A DNA stretch of 64,000 nucleotides from positions 3,100,001 to 3,164,000 of the forward strand of contig OZ253476.1 in assembly GCA_965261795.1 (NCBI GenBank), written 5' to 3'. The notes beneath the pieces were generated by a model that did no database searches, had not been told where the DNA came from, and saw only the letters and a list, made by a program, of their open reading frames with translations. Shown here piece by piece: positions 43,300 through 51,499 of the stretch; position 1 is the stretch's first letter, and every line of letters starts with the position of its first letter. The stretch comes from CBDCFV01 sp965261795 (lineage in GTDB: Bacteria; Chloroflexota; Dehalococcoidia; Lucifugimonadales; UBA3495). A program made the translations under genes and the position numbers.

Positions 43300-43319
43300 T
43301 TCCGGCCTACGCTGGAATG
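43300..43319 (-). repeat. Palindromic GGAATG-core repeat at a gene end
   Basis: TTCCGGCCTACGCTGGAATG is a slightly mutated copy of the core in the 40-bp array at 22141-22420 (TTCCGGCCTACGCCGGAATG). The aldolase gene on the minus strand takes its last codons and its TAG from it. Confidence 0.7.
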
Positions 43320-44095
43320 TCCTTGGCGTATTGCCGCAGCCGCCCGAACTCCGTCCTGAAACCCTCTGCCATGGCTCTGCGGTCGGTGCCGTGAAGGATG
43401 AACCTCGCCCCTTGGCTGATCCAGAAGCTGGACAACTCCGGCGTTTGGTGATGGACCAGTACCGCGATGCCCTTGGCTCCGGCGGTATCGATGATGTGCT
43501 TGACAGTGCTCTGGTACTCCTGCCGGTCGTACTGGTCGGGGAATCCCAGTGATATGCTCAGGTCGTTCGGGCCTACGAAGATACCGTCTATATCCGGGAC
43601 CTCCAGGATGTTGGACAGGTTTTCAACCGCGGCCACGCTCTCGATGCCGATGATAACGACGTTGTTCTTGTTGCGTTCCTCCAGATAGGCCCTGGTGGCG
43701 TCGCTGGCGTGCTCCCCGGTGGCCATGACCTTGCGGACCGCTTCTCCCTTCAGAGGACGCCACTTGGCCGCCGCCACCACTTCCACCGCCTCGTCGACCG
43801 TCTCGCAATAGGGCGCAAGCACACCCTGGGCGCCGGCGTCGATGGCCATGGTGACGTAGTGGGAGTCGGGTATTGGGATGCGGACTATCGGGACAACTCC
43901 GGTGGTGTTGAACATCGTCAGGTAGTCGCCAAGCTCGCCGCGTCCGCGCGGGCTGTGCTCGGTATCGATGACCACGTAGTCCAACCCCACCCCGTCCAAC
44001 ACGGGCGCCCACTTGGGGTTCCGGTTAAGGCTTATCATGGTGCCGAAAACCCGGCCACCGGATTTCAGCGTTGCTTTTAACTCTGCACCGTTCAT
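43307..44095 (-). CDS. HpcH/HpaI-family aldolase
   Basis: 262 residues from ATG 44095. The TIM-barrel pattern is seen in GRVFGTMISLNRNPKWAPVL, DYVVIDTEHSPRGRGELGDY (with the catalytic-site His), VVPIVRIPIPDSHYVTMAID, GAQGVLAPYCETVDEAVEVV and IEGIFVG-type GIFVGPNDLSISLGFP. Members cleave 4-hydroxy-2-oxo acids into pyruvate and an aldehyde with a divalent metal. The final codons overlap a palindromic repeat (43300-43319). The position next to an M20 peptidase and thiolase does not identify the substrate. Confidence 0.88.
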   Translation of the reverse strand: MNGAELKATLKSGGRVFGTMISLNRNPKWAPVLDGVGLDYVVIDTEHSPRGRGELGDYLTMFNTTGVVPIVRIPIPDSHYVTMAIDAGAQGVLAPYCETVDEAVEVVAAAKWRPLKGEAVRKVMATGEHASDATRAYLEERNKNNVVIIGIESVAAVENLSNILEVPDIDGIFVGPNDLSISLGFPDQYDRQEYQSTVKHIIDTAGAKGIAVLVHHQTPELSSFWISQGARFILHGTDRRAMAEGFRTEFGRLRQYAKDIPA

Positions 44096-44130
44096 GTCAC
44101 TGTCCTCGTTGGTTTTCGGCGTTGCCGGAT

Positions 44131-45213
44131 TTAGACCTTGGTGGTCACTACATTCTGGCAGAACAGGGCGGTGGTGACCAAGTCAGGGATTACCACGTAC
44201 TCGTCGACAGTGTGCATCGCGTTGGTGGACATGCCCACCACCACACAATCAATACCGTGCAAGCGCATAGCGTTGGCGTCGGTCCCCCCGCCGGAAGGCT
44301 TGATGTCCGGCGTAAGGTTCATATCGCCCATTACCCGAGTCACCAGTTTGACGATACCGTCGTTGGGGTCCAGATTGTACATGTGGAACAAGATTTCCAG
44401 TTTCTCGTCGATGGTGGCGTCTTGGTATTTGTTGCGGGCTTGTTCCAACGTGGTCAGCACCTGCATCCGCAGTAAGTCGAGGGTTTCGGTGTTGCGGCTG
44501 CGGAACTCGCCGCCGAAGACTGTCTGCGCCGGCACAGCGTTCCTTACCGACCCTCCGGCAATGGTCCCTACGTTAAAGGTGGTCTCTTCGTCGAGCCTGC
44601 CTTGGGGCAGCTCATTGATTATTTCCGTGGCGATCCTGATGGCCGAAAGGCCTTTCTCCGGCTCCACGCCGGCATGAGCGGCCCTTCCCTTTACGGTCAC
44701 GTCGAAACTCATGTACGTCGGACTTGCGCCGGTGATGGTGTTCACCGGGCCGTTCCCATCAAACACCACCGACTCTTTCGCCAGTATCATCGAGTAGTCC
44801 ATGTTAGTGGCCCCGACAATACCGATTTCCTCGCCGCGGGTGAACACGACCTGCACGGGGCGGCGGGTCAGTCCTTCGTCCACCACGGCTTCCAGTCCTT
44901 CCAGAATAGCCGCGACTCCCGCCTTGCAGTCGCCGCCCAGAATGGTGGTGCCGTCAGAAACGATGCGGTGGCCTTGAATCCGGGGCTTGATACCCCTTCC
45001 CGGCTCCACGGTGTCCATGTGGGCCGACAGAAGCAGTGGATTGTCACCCTCTTCGGAGGCGATGACGTTTCCGTGGGCGTCCCTGGCCACGCTAAGTCCC
45101 AAGCACTCCAGCCTGCCGGTCAGATATTGGGCTACTTCCTCCTCTTCGTCGGAGGGACTGTCGATGCGCACCAACTCGCAAAAGGAGTTGACGAGTCTTT
45201 CTTGATCGGCCAT
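44131..45213 (-). CDS. M20 family metallopeptidase (PepT-like)
   Basis: 360 residues from the ATG at 45213 (MADQERLVNSFCELVRIDSP). The longer frame runs into a terminator and tRNA-Glu, so it is excluded. Metal and catalytic positions are LLLSAHMDTVEPG, TTILGGDCKAGVAAI and VVFTRGEEIGIVGATN. DVTVKGRAAHAGVEPEKGLS marks the dimerisation domain and SGGGTDANAMRLHGIDCVVV the final metal region. It is a cytoplasmic di- or tripeptidase or a related deacylase. Confidence 0.88.
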   Translation of the reverse strand: MADQERLVNSFCELVRIDSPSDEEEEVAQYLTGRLECLGLSVARDAHGNVIASEEGDNPLLLSAHMDTVEPGRGIKPRIQGHRIVSDGTTILGGDCKAGVAAILEGLEAVVDEGLTRRPVQVVFTRGEEIGIVGATNMDYSMILAKESVVFDGNGPVNTITGASPTYMSFDVTVKGRAAHAGVEPEKGLSAIRIATEIINELPQGRLDEETTFNVGTIAGGSVRNAVPAQTVFGGEFRSRNTETLDLLRMQVLTTLEQARNKYQDATIDEKLEILFHMYNLDPNDGIVKLVTRVMGDMNLTPDIKPSGGGTDANAMRLHGIDCVVVGMSTNAMHTVDEYVVIPDLVTTALFCQNVVTTKV

Positions 45214-45325
45214 CAGTACATTCTCGCTGTGTTTAATGAAGGATGCGCCGTTGGCGGTAAACACCCCGGCGGCTTGGGACATTATACAACACCGCGCCTG
45301 TACCGGGGGCCGAAGGCGGGCATAG

Positions 45326-45354
45326 AAAAAGGTCCCCGCCGACTGCCGGGGACC
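45326..45354 (-). terminator. Rho-independent terminator after tRNA-Glu
   Basis: On the minus strand, GGTCCCCGGC, loop AGTC and GGCGGGGACC are followed directly by TTTTTC. It lies about 20 bases past the tRNA-Glu 3' end and ahead of the peptidase gene, so the tRNA is transcribed as its own unit. Confidence 0.9.
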
Positions 45355-45374
45355 CCTTAGATGAACTTTATGTC

Positions 45375-45451
45375 TGGTAGCGCGTGCGGGATTCGAACCC
45401 GCGGTCTCCGCCTTGAGAGGGCGGTGTCCTGGGCCTCTAGACGAACGCGCC
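45375..45451 (-). tRNA. tRNA-Glu (anticodon CTC)
   Basis: The acceptor GGCGCGT pairs with ACGCGCT, with a G-U at the end. The D arm is TCGTCTAGAGGCCCAGGA. The anticodon stem CCGCC/GGCGG encloses CTCTCAA (anticodon CTC). The T arm is GCGGGTTCGAATCCCGC and CCA is encoded at 45375-45377. A strong terminator follows. Confidence 0.94.
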
Positions 45452-45611
45452 ACACTTTGCTAGGACACTCCGGCCCACAACATCTGTCCAAGCTCAATCA
45501 TCCTATCAAACCCCTGTAGACTTGTAAACCCGAATCCACCGATGGACGGCGTGAGAGCGGCCCCGAATAGTGTTTGCTCCCGGCCCCGCGGTTCCGTTCA
45601 TTCGTCCTTGG

Positions 45612-46487
45612 TCAGGAAACCACCTTGAAATCGCCATGCATCGTGAAGTTATGGCCGGGGAAGGTGCATACGTACTGGTAGACGCCCTCCGGGGGCGCAT
45701 TGAAGTTGGTCTCTCCGCTGTCGCCCCCATCCAGCAAGTCTATGTAGGCAATGACCCTGGGGTCATTACGCGGCACCCAGGAGTTGCCCTCCCCTGCTTC
45801 TATGCCGGCCGTGGCTATTGCATCTTTGCTCCCCGGTTGCACCAACACCCAATTGTGCTGAAGGGCAGCCGCAGAGTTGTGGAACTTCACGGTTACATCC
45901 CTGGCGACATTGACCAACAAGGTATCGCGGTCATAGTTCAGGGTGTCCCCATTTGTGGCTATCTCGACGATCTGCTGCCCTTGGCCGGACGGCGGCAGAA
46001 TGCCATTCGTGCTTCCTCGGGCCCGGTTTGAATCCAGACGTTCTCCTCCTTTCCCGGTCACCAAGTCCAACACGTCGGCGGCTCCCGATACCCATGTTTG
46101 GGTCTGGTAGGCGTCCTGGTCGCCGACCTTAAAGGTGACCGTCCTGCCGAAATACGCCCGTCCGCCACGCTGGACGATTCTCAAGTGGTACTGTCCTTCC
46201 GAAACTGTATCTTCCGCCACAGGCTCGTCGATGCCCTTCATCCAAGCGGTTACCACCTCTCCGTCGGCGGCGGGTACGCAAGAGGCCTCGGATGGACAAA
46301 GGGTAACCGTTCCCACCAAGGCGTGAGGAGGAGTGGACGCCAACCCTTTGGCAAAGGATGCCGGAGGCTTTTCGGACTTCTTGTCGTCAGCGGCTTGTTC
46401 ATTCGGGGCGGTCGGTCCGCCGCCACACGCCAGGGCAAATACCAGCATGAGAACTATGAACGAAATTATTCTGGGTTGCGCCTGCAT
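45612..46487 (-). CDS. Cupredoxin-domain lipoprotein
   Basis: 291 residues from ATG 46487, preceded by GGGAGGAGAGG. The signal peptide is ISFIVLMLVFALA followed by lipobox Cys (LAC-GGG). After an Asp/Lys/Pro-rich linker comes a beta domain with two Cys (TLCPSEASCVPAADG). The C-terminal third is an azurin/plastocyanin-like fold with copper ligands visible: His in ALQHNWVLV, and Cys, His and Met in YQYVCTFPGHNFTMHGDF. It is probably an outer-face electron carrier or copper-binding protein. No oxidase subunit is adjacent. Confidence 0.88.
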   Translation of the reverse strand: MQAQPRIISFIVLMLVFALACGGGPTAPNEQAADDKKSEKPPASFAKGLASTPPHALVGTVTLCPSEASCVPAADGEVVTAWMKGIDEPVAEDTVSEGQYHLRIVQRGGRAYFGRTVTFKVGDQDAYQTQTWVSGAADVLDLVTGKGGERLDSNRARGSTNGILPPSGQGQQIVEIATNGDTLNYDRDTLLVNVARDVTVKFHNSAAALQHNWVLVQPGSKDAIATAGIEAGEGNSWVPRNDPRVIAYIDLLDGGDSGETNFNAPPEGVYQYVCTFPGHNFTMHGDFKVVS

Positions 46488-46770
46488 CACCTCTCCTCCC
46501 GGTCCCGTTCGCTGTTGGATAGTTTTTGATTTCTGCCAAGCGGGGTCAGGTCCTCGGTCATCATTGCAGCTCCAGATTTCGGGGTTCATCCGACCTGGAG
46601 ACCGCCCCCGCCAAAACAGGGGCCTTAAATCGGCTTACAGAGCCACGGACTTTCCGGGAGCCTCCGAAAATCCCGGACTTGACCGGATTGTCCAATAAAG
46701 ACCTCCTTGGTCTATTATATTGCAACCTTTGGACAGATTATTCTTCACACCGCAACTGGAGAGAGTAACT

Positions 46771-47781
46771 TTGGAAGTTGGAAAATTCCCTGCTGACCTG
46801 CTGGAGAGAATTCTGGCGAAAAACCGGATAAACGACCCCAGGGTCCTGGTGGGCCCCCGCGTTGGCGAGGACACGGCGGTCCTGGACATGGGCGACCGCT
46901 TGCTGGTGGCCAAGAGCGACCCGGTAACCTTTGCCACTGACCAGATCGGTTGGTACGCGGTACAGGTAAACGCCAACGACGTAGCCTGCTCCGGCGCGAC
47001 CCCCAAGTGGTTTCTGGCGACGCTGCTGGCGCCAGAGAGTTTTACCGAGTCCCAAGCGGAGGAGGTGTTCGACCAAGTGCTGGAAGCCTGCCGCGCCATG
47101 GGGGTAGAACTAGTGGGCGGACACAGCGAAGTAACCTACGGTATCGACCGGCCGATAGTGATGGGGACGATGCTCGGGGAAGTGGCCCGCGAAAAGCTGG
47201 TGCTTACCGGCGGCGCACAGGACGGCGACAGCATTGTGGTCACCAAGGGAATCGCCATCGAGGGAACGGCCCTGCTGGCCCGGGACAGGGCGGACGCACT
47301 GTTGGCGGCCGGATTGACGCCGGGAGAGGTCGCCTCGGCGGCGGACTTGTTAACATCGCCTGGTATAAGTGTAATTAAAGACGCTAGCATCGCGTGTAAC
47401 AGTGCCAGAGTACACTGCCTTCACGATATTACCGAGGGCGGGTTGGTAACGGGACTACGCGAAGTAGCCCGCGCTTCCGGGTTGGGACTTGCGATAGAGG
47501 AGGGCAGCCTGCCCATAATTCCCGACACAGTATCCGTTTGCCAAGCCTTGGAATTGGACCCGCTGGGGCTGCTGGCTTCGGGCGCCCTGCTGATTACCAC
47601 GCCGCCGTCAGACGTGCCCGGTCTCGTTGCCGCGTTGGGGCGCGAGGGGATTGACGGCTGGGAGATAGGACTGATGCTGACCCCCGAAGAGGGACTTCAG
47701 ATGATCGGCTATGAAGGAGAGGTACCGTTACCGGAGTTTTCCAGGGATGAGTTAGCCCGGTATTTCGCTACCCACGCCTAG
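46771..47781 (+). CDS. AIR synthase-related (HypE/ThiL-type) protein
   Basis: 336 residues from TTG 46771, placed by GGAGAGAG just upstream; a TTG at 46720 lacks a ribosome site. PRVGEDTAVLDMGDRLLVAK binds ATP-Mg, and NANDVACSGATPKWFLATLL, GVELVGGHSEVTYGIDRPIV and HDITEGGLVTGLREVARASG are the family motifs. The family includes HypE, ThiL, SelD and PurM. There are no hyp, thi, sel or pur neighbours, so the substrate is unknown. A TATAAGTGTAATTAA string occurs inside (near 47363) and again after the gene. Confidence 0.85.
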   Translation: MEVGKFPADLLERILAKNRINDPRVLVGPRVGEDTAVLDMGDRLLVAKSDPVTFATDQIGWYAVQVNANDVACSGATPKWFLATLLAPESFTESQAEEVFDQVLEACRAMGVELVGGHSEVTYGIDRPIVMGTMLGEVAREKLVLTGGAQDGDSIVVTKGIAIEGTALLARDRADALLAAGLTPGEVASAADLLTSPGISVIKDASIACNSARVHCLHDITEGGLVTGLREVARASGLGLAIEEGSLPIIPDTVSVCQALELDPLGLLASGALLITTPPSDVPGLVAALGREGIDGWEIGLMLTPEEGLQMIGYEGEVPLPEFSRDELARYFATHA

Positions 47782-47801
47782 CTACCGGGCTATAAGTGTA
47801 A

Positions 47802-48770
47802 TTAACTGGATAAGTACACTTTTAACGATTGCTCCAATTGCGCTAGTGTAATGTTGGCGCCGCTGACGGTAATAGATACCTTTTTACCCTTAATGCGCTC
47901 CCGCGCCTTTACCGCGCCCGCGGTAGCTGCGGCGCCGGCCGCCTCCGCCATGGTGTGCGCCTTCTCAATTAGAAGTCCGGTGGCTCGGCGAATATCATCG
48001 TCGCTAACCAGAATGAAGTCGTCCAAGTGTTCCTTCAGGATGGACTGAGGCAAGTCGTAACCCACCTTGGTCGCCAGCCCCTCGGCATAGGTCTCCATGG
48101 GCGCGTCCATTACCTTGCCGTGCTTCCAGTACAGGTACCCTCCCGGCGCTGCCTCCGATTGCACTGCGAAGACCTGGATGCCGGGATCGACGCCCTTGGC
48201 TGCCACACACGCCCCCGAAACGGCGCTGCCGCCGCCCAGCGGCAGGAAGACAGCCTCCACGTCGGGCAGGTCTTCTATCACCTCCAGCGTCTGCGTGGCA
48301 ACACCGGCGATCAACAGTGGCTCGTCGGCGGAGTGCACGTAACGGTACCCCTCTTCGGCAGCCAGTTGTTCACAGTAGGCCTTGGCCTCGTCAAAGTTGT
48401 CGCCGTGGAAGATCAAATTGGCGCCCAAAGAACGCACCGCGTTCGCCTTCAATGGGTTGGCTTCACGGGGCAAGACGATAAAGGCTTGGGCGCCGAAGAG
48501 CCGGCAAGCATAGGCAATAGACTGGCCGTGGTTGCCTGTGGAAGCAGTTATCAGCCCCCGGTCCCGTTCCTCCTGGGTGAGGTGCGCCACGAGGTTGATC
48601 CCGCCCCGCGCCTTGAATGCCCCCAAGGGGAGGTATTCGTCATGCTTGAGGTAAACCTGGGCGTCGAGAGCCTCGCTAAGACCCGGAGAAAAGTGGAGAG
48701 GGGTCCTGTTCAGGTAGGGAGCAATGGTCTTCCTGGCTTCGTATACGTCGCGGAGGGTGGGAGCTTGCAT
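47802..48770 (-). CDS. PLP-dependent threonine/serine dehydratase-like enzyme
   Basis: 322 residues from the ATG at 48770 (MQAPTLRDVYEARKTIAPYL), with GAGG upstream. YLPLGAFKARGGINLV has the PLP Lys, ITASTGNHGQSIAYACRLFG the Asn/His loop, LPLGGGSAVSGACVAAKG the phosphate-binding glycines and the C-terminal GKKVSITVSGANITLAQLEQ the Ser that contacts the pyridine nitrogen. It resembles IlvA/serine racemase-type enzymes without the C-terminal ACT domain. The usual role is conversion of Thr or Ser to oxoacid and ammonia, but racemases share all the motifs. It converges with the AIR-synthase-like gene. Confidence 0.88.
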   Translation of the reverse strand: MQAPTLRDVYEARKTIAPYLNRTPLHFSPGLSEALDAQVYLKHDEYLPLGAFKARGGINLVAHLTQEERDRGLITASTGNHGQSIAYACRLFGAQAFIVLPREANPLKANAVRSLGANLIFHGDNFDEAKAYCEQLAAEEGYRYVHSADEPLLIAGVATQTLEVIEDLPDVEAVFLPLGGGSAVSGACVAAKGVDPGIQVFAVQSEAAPGGYLYWKHGKVMDAPMETYAEGLATKVGYDLPQSILKEHLDDFILVSDDDIRRATGLLIEKAHTMAEAAGAAATAGAVKARERIKGKKVSITVSGANITLAQLEQSLKVYLSS

Positions 48771-48873
48771 TCTTGGCCTCACAACTGGTCTGAAGTGGGC
48801 CTAGCTTAGGTTAGGGGTATTTGAGTGTCAACCGGGGCATTTTATATACACCTCCCAAGCGAGCGGAGGGCCG

Positions 48874-49584
48874 TTAACAGCCCTCCGAGGCGTCTCCAGG
48901 GTCGTCGTTCTCCCGGTCCAGACCTACAGGCATGTCCTGGCGGCGAATGGTCCGGATGCGCCGCCACAGGAACCACCCGAAAGCCGCCGCGATTACCAGC
49001 AGGATGGGAATATCGAAGGGTCGCATCGCCGACCGCAACTGCTCCCAATTTTCCCCCAGCAAATAGCCTCCATAAGCCAACCCCAAGCTCCAGATAAAGG
49101 AGCCTGCAAAGGTGTACAGGCTGAAGCGCCACAGGTTCATACGCGCCAGTCCTGCCGGTACGCTTATGAAGGTGCGGACCACGGGCAGCAGACGGGAAAC
49201 GAACACCGCCATCTCCCCGTACTTGTCGAACCATATCTCGGCGCGGTCGATTTCATCCCGGGTGATCAGTACATATTTACCGTATTTCAGCAGAAGAGGT
49301 CGCCCTCCTCTCAGGCTTACCCAATAAGCTACCCAGGAGCCGATGAGATTTCCGAGGGCGCCGTAAAATCCCGCCAGCCCAACCAGCCACAGAGGGCCGC
49401 CATGAGCCTGAATCAACAGCCACCCCGCCAACGGCATGATCAATTCGCTGGGAAACGGGATAGCCGCGCTCTCCACAGCCATCAAAAAGACTACGCCAGG
49501 CCAGCCGATGGCATCATAAAGCTGGGCTGTGAAACCCAGCAGCACCGATTCAACAGTATGGATAAGGGTCTCTATTGTGTGCAT
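48874..49584 (-). CDS. DedA family (SNARE-associated) membrane protein
   Basis: 236 residues from the ATG at 49584 (an earlier ATG at 49608 is also in frame; neither has a clear ribosome site). VVFLMAVESAAIPFPSELIM, GLAGFYGALGNLIGSWVAYW, FDKYGEMAVFVSRLLPVVRT and FISVPAGLARMNLWRF are the conserved DedA core with acidic and Arg residues in re-entrant loops. A C-terminal helix and an acidic tail follow. DedA proteins act in lipid flipping and envelope homeostasis. Confidence 0.9.
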   Translation of the reverse strand: MHTIETLIHTVESVLLGFTAQLYDAIGWPGVVFLMAVESAAIPFPSELIMPLAGWLLIQAHGGPLWLVGLAGFYGALGNLIGSWVAYWVSLRGGRPLLLKYGKYVLITRDEIDRAEIWFDKYGEMAVFVSRLLPVVRTFISVPAGLARMNLWRFSLYTFAGSFIWSLGLAYGGYLLGENWEQLRSAMRPFDIPILLVIAAAFGWFLWRRIRTIRRQDMPVGLDRENDDPGDASEGC

Positions 49585-49693
49585 GACGGCGGAGTGTAAC
49601 ACTGGCATGTAAGGGAATCAAATCTGGTAATTCATGTTCTGGAAAAGTTTTAAATAAGTTTAAGAAATATATTATGTTAATTTGAACAACGCG

Positions 49694-49722
49694 TTGACAA
49701 CTGGCCAATGCCGTGCTAGTCT
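49694..49722 (+). promoter_or_regulatory. Candidate sigma-70 promoter of the small HTH gene
   Basis: TTGACA (49694-49699) and TAGTCT (49717-49722) are 17 bases apart in an A+T-rich gap. Two AGTACAC repeats (about 49755 and 49778) lie between this and the gene start and could be operator sites. Confidence 0.4.
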
Positions 49723-49794
49723 GTCCCACGGTTAATACGCAGGCGGTGCCACTAAGTACACGAGCTGTTCCAGTCAGTACACAGGAGGTACATT

Positions 49795-50019
49795 TTGGCT
49801 AAGAAAACGAAGCTAATGATGCGTGTGGAGGAGCAACATCAGCGTCCGCTGGAGAGGTTGCTGCCAGAAATGGTCAACGAGATCGGTTTGTCCGCTACCG
49901 CAGCGGAGTTGGGTGTGAGTAAAGCTACACTGGGTTACTGGTTGCTCAAACTTGGTATAAATGTAAGGCGTGTAGCACTGGCCCCTGGCGAGACACTGGA
50001 GGTCAAGCGGGCAAGTTAG
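49795..50019 (+). CDS. Small HTH protein, possible transcriptional regulator
   Basis: 74 residues from TTG 49795, with AGGAGG at 49783-49788. The second half, LSATAAELGVSKATLGYWLL followed by KLGINVRRVAL, is a compact helix-turn-helix like those of Fis/homeodomain-like or excisionase proteins. The first half is basic and Met-rich. It has its own promoter-like boxes and a strong terminator, so it is an independent small regulatory gene. The target is unknown. Confidence 0.7.
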   Translation: MAKKTKLMMRVEEQHQRPLERLLPEMVNEIGLSATAAELGVSKATLGYWLLKLGINVRRVALAPGETLEVKRAS

Positions 50020-50146
50020 CGCGGTAGTTGCCAAAGAGTCCTTGAACGAAATGCATACGGTCTACTCCGCAAGACGGCGCCATTGAACGAACCATCATCG
50101 CCGGGACTTCCGAAGGAAACCGGCCCGGCAAAAAGGAATAAAAAAG

Positions 50147-50170
50147 AGCGCCCCGGCTGGCCGGGGCGCT
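50147..50170 (+). terminator. Rho-independent terminator of the small HTH gene
   Basis: AGCGCCCCGGC, a two-base loop and GCCGGGGCGCT, followed by TTATGT and preceded by AAAAAAG. Base pairing is perfect. The A-run on the left could let it also end transcripts from the other strand, but the nearest minus-strand gene (formamidase) ends at 50318. Confidence 0.88.
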
Positions 50171-50317
50171 TTATGTATCCTTAAATTTTTTTGAGGCCTG
50201 TAAGGCGATTTAAGGCCACTGCTTTTTTCCGGACGGTCTCCAGACCTGCCAACTCGGAAAATAGCCCTGTATGCGCTTGCCCTGTCAGCGGCCTCATTCC
50301 GGCGTCACCCTCACCCT

Positions 50318-51427
50318 TTACCCTTGGAAAATATCCTCTGGAAGGAAGGCCGACACCGTGACGTTGGGTAGATCCACGGCGTTGCTGATTCTCAAGTCCA
50401 CTGCCACGCTGCAAATCACGTAAGCCTGCTCCCGGGACCACCCCCGCTCTTGGAGCAACTCAATCATGTTGATCAAGGCGTTGCGGGCGGCCAGCGTCAA
50501 GTCCTCTCCTTCCTGGGTGCCGTCCTCTCGGATGGGAAATCCCATGGTGGCGATGAAATTACGTGGCGCGGCCCACTCGGGCGGCAGAAAGTAGTCCGGA
50601 TGGGCAAATCGAGGTACGCGGATATTATGTCTTGCAGCCTCGCCCTTGTGCAGGTGGAATTTCACCACCGCCGTGGCTCCCATCTCGATGGCGGTGATGC
50701 AGCACTCCGAGTCGCCTTGGGCGAAGTGGCCGTCTCCCGCTGAATACAGTCCTCCAGGCACGTTGACCGGAATCAAAAGCCTCGATCCCTTGGTCAATTG
50801 CTTGATGTCCGCGTTGCCACAGTTCTCACGCGGCGGAATGGTCCGCAGTCCTTCATCCGCTATGGCGCCTCCCGCCGGGACAGCGTCCTCCGGGTCTGGA
50901 GGCGCGGCCGTGCCGCCGCGGCGCACCAAGTCCGCCTCTCTCTTGGTCCACGCTTCCATCTGCTCGCGGGACGGCGCGATGCCGGCCGTCCCCATGAAAG
51001 ACCCGTTGGGAATCCTCACTCCCGGCAACCCGGACGACGTGGCCCATCCATCCTTTATATCCCAGTGGACGGCATAGGATTCCTGAAACAGGTCCCGCAG
51101 GAATCCCGCTCCCGGCCGGTTGCGAGTCCAGCCGTAGGGTTGGGGGATGATGTCGACGTACTCGATTTCCAGCATGTCGCCGGGTTCGGCGCCCTTTATG
51201 TAAACCGGGCCGGTGAGGGGGTGTGAGACTTTGGTGTCGAAGTTGTCGAAGTCGGCCACGGTCACCGTCGGCTTCATCTGGCCGTCCGACGCATCCCGGG
51301 TCTCCAACACCACCTCTTCTCCCGGGTCGACCTCAACTATCGGCGGGATATCCGGGTGCCAACGGTTGTGGCCCTTCTCCGGTTCTTCTTTCAAGCGCTT
51401 GCTGCGGTCTATCTCAATGCTTTTCAT
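50318..51427 (-). CDS. Acetamidase/formamidase family amidohydrolase
   Basis: 369 residues from an ATG at 51427 (MKSIEIDRSKRLKEEPEKGH). HNRWHPDIPPIVEVDPGEEV is the N-terminal motif. GPVYIKGAEPGDMLEIEYVD, ENCGNADIKQLTKGSRLLIP, YSAGDGHFAQGDSECCITAI (His/Asp/Glu metal cluster region) and WSREQAYVICSVAVDLRISN follow the FmdA/AmdA pattern throughout. The enzyme releases ammonia from formamide or a related small amide. It lies downstream of, and in line with, the ThDP gene at 51500. Confidence 0.92.
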   Translation of the reverse strand: MKSIEIDRSKRLKEEPEKGHNRWHPDIPPIVEVDPGEEVVLETRDASDGQMKPTVTVADFDNFDTKVSHPLTGPVYIKGAEPGDMLEIEYVDIIPQPYGWTRNRPGAGFLRDLFQESYAVHWDIKDGWATSSGLPGVRIPNGSFMGTAGIAPSREQMEAWTKREADLVRRGGTAAPPDPEDAVPAGGAIADEGLRTIPPRENCGNADIKQLTKGSRLLIPVNVPGGLYSAGDGHFAQGDSECCITAIEMGATAVVKFHLHKGEAARHNIRVPRFAHPDYFLPPEWAAPRNFIATMGFPIREDGTQEGEDLTLAARNALINMIELLQERGWSREQAYVICSVAVDLRISNAVDLPNVTVSAFLPEDIFQG

Positions 51428-51499
51428 CGACAGCGGTTACTCCTCATAAAGAACGCGATTTAGACTGGACGATTGCACGTCCAAGCAACTAGGCCTCGA

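Noticed and set aside
45214..45453. N-terminal extension of the M20 peptidase
   Set aside because: It would be translated from tRNA-Glu and a terminator hairpin.
46679..46720. Promoter from TTGACC/TTGTCC and TATTAT before the AIR-synthase-like gene
   Set aside because: Spacings of about 30 and 19 bases do not fit a convincing sigma-70 promoter.
47363..47804. Repeated TATAAGTGTAATTAA inside and after the AIR-synthase-like gene
   Set aside because: Only two 15-base matches, one coding; chance or local slippage is enough to explain them.
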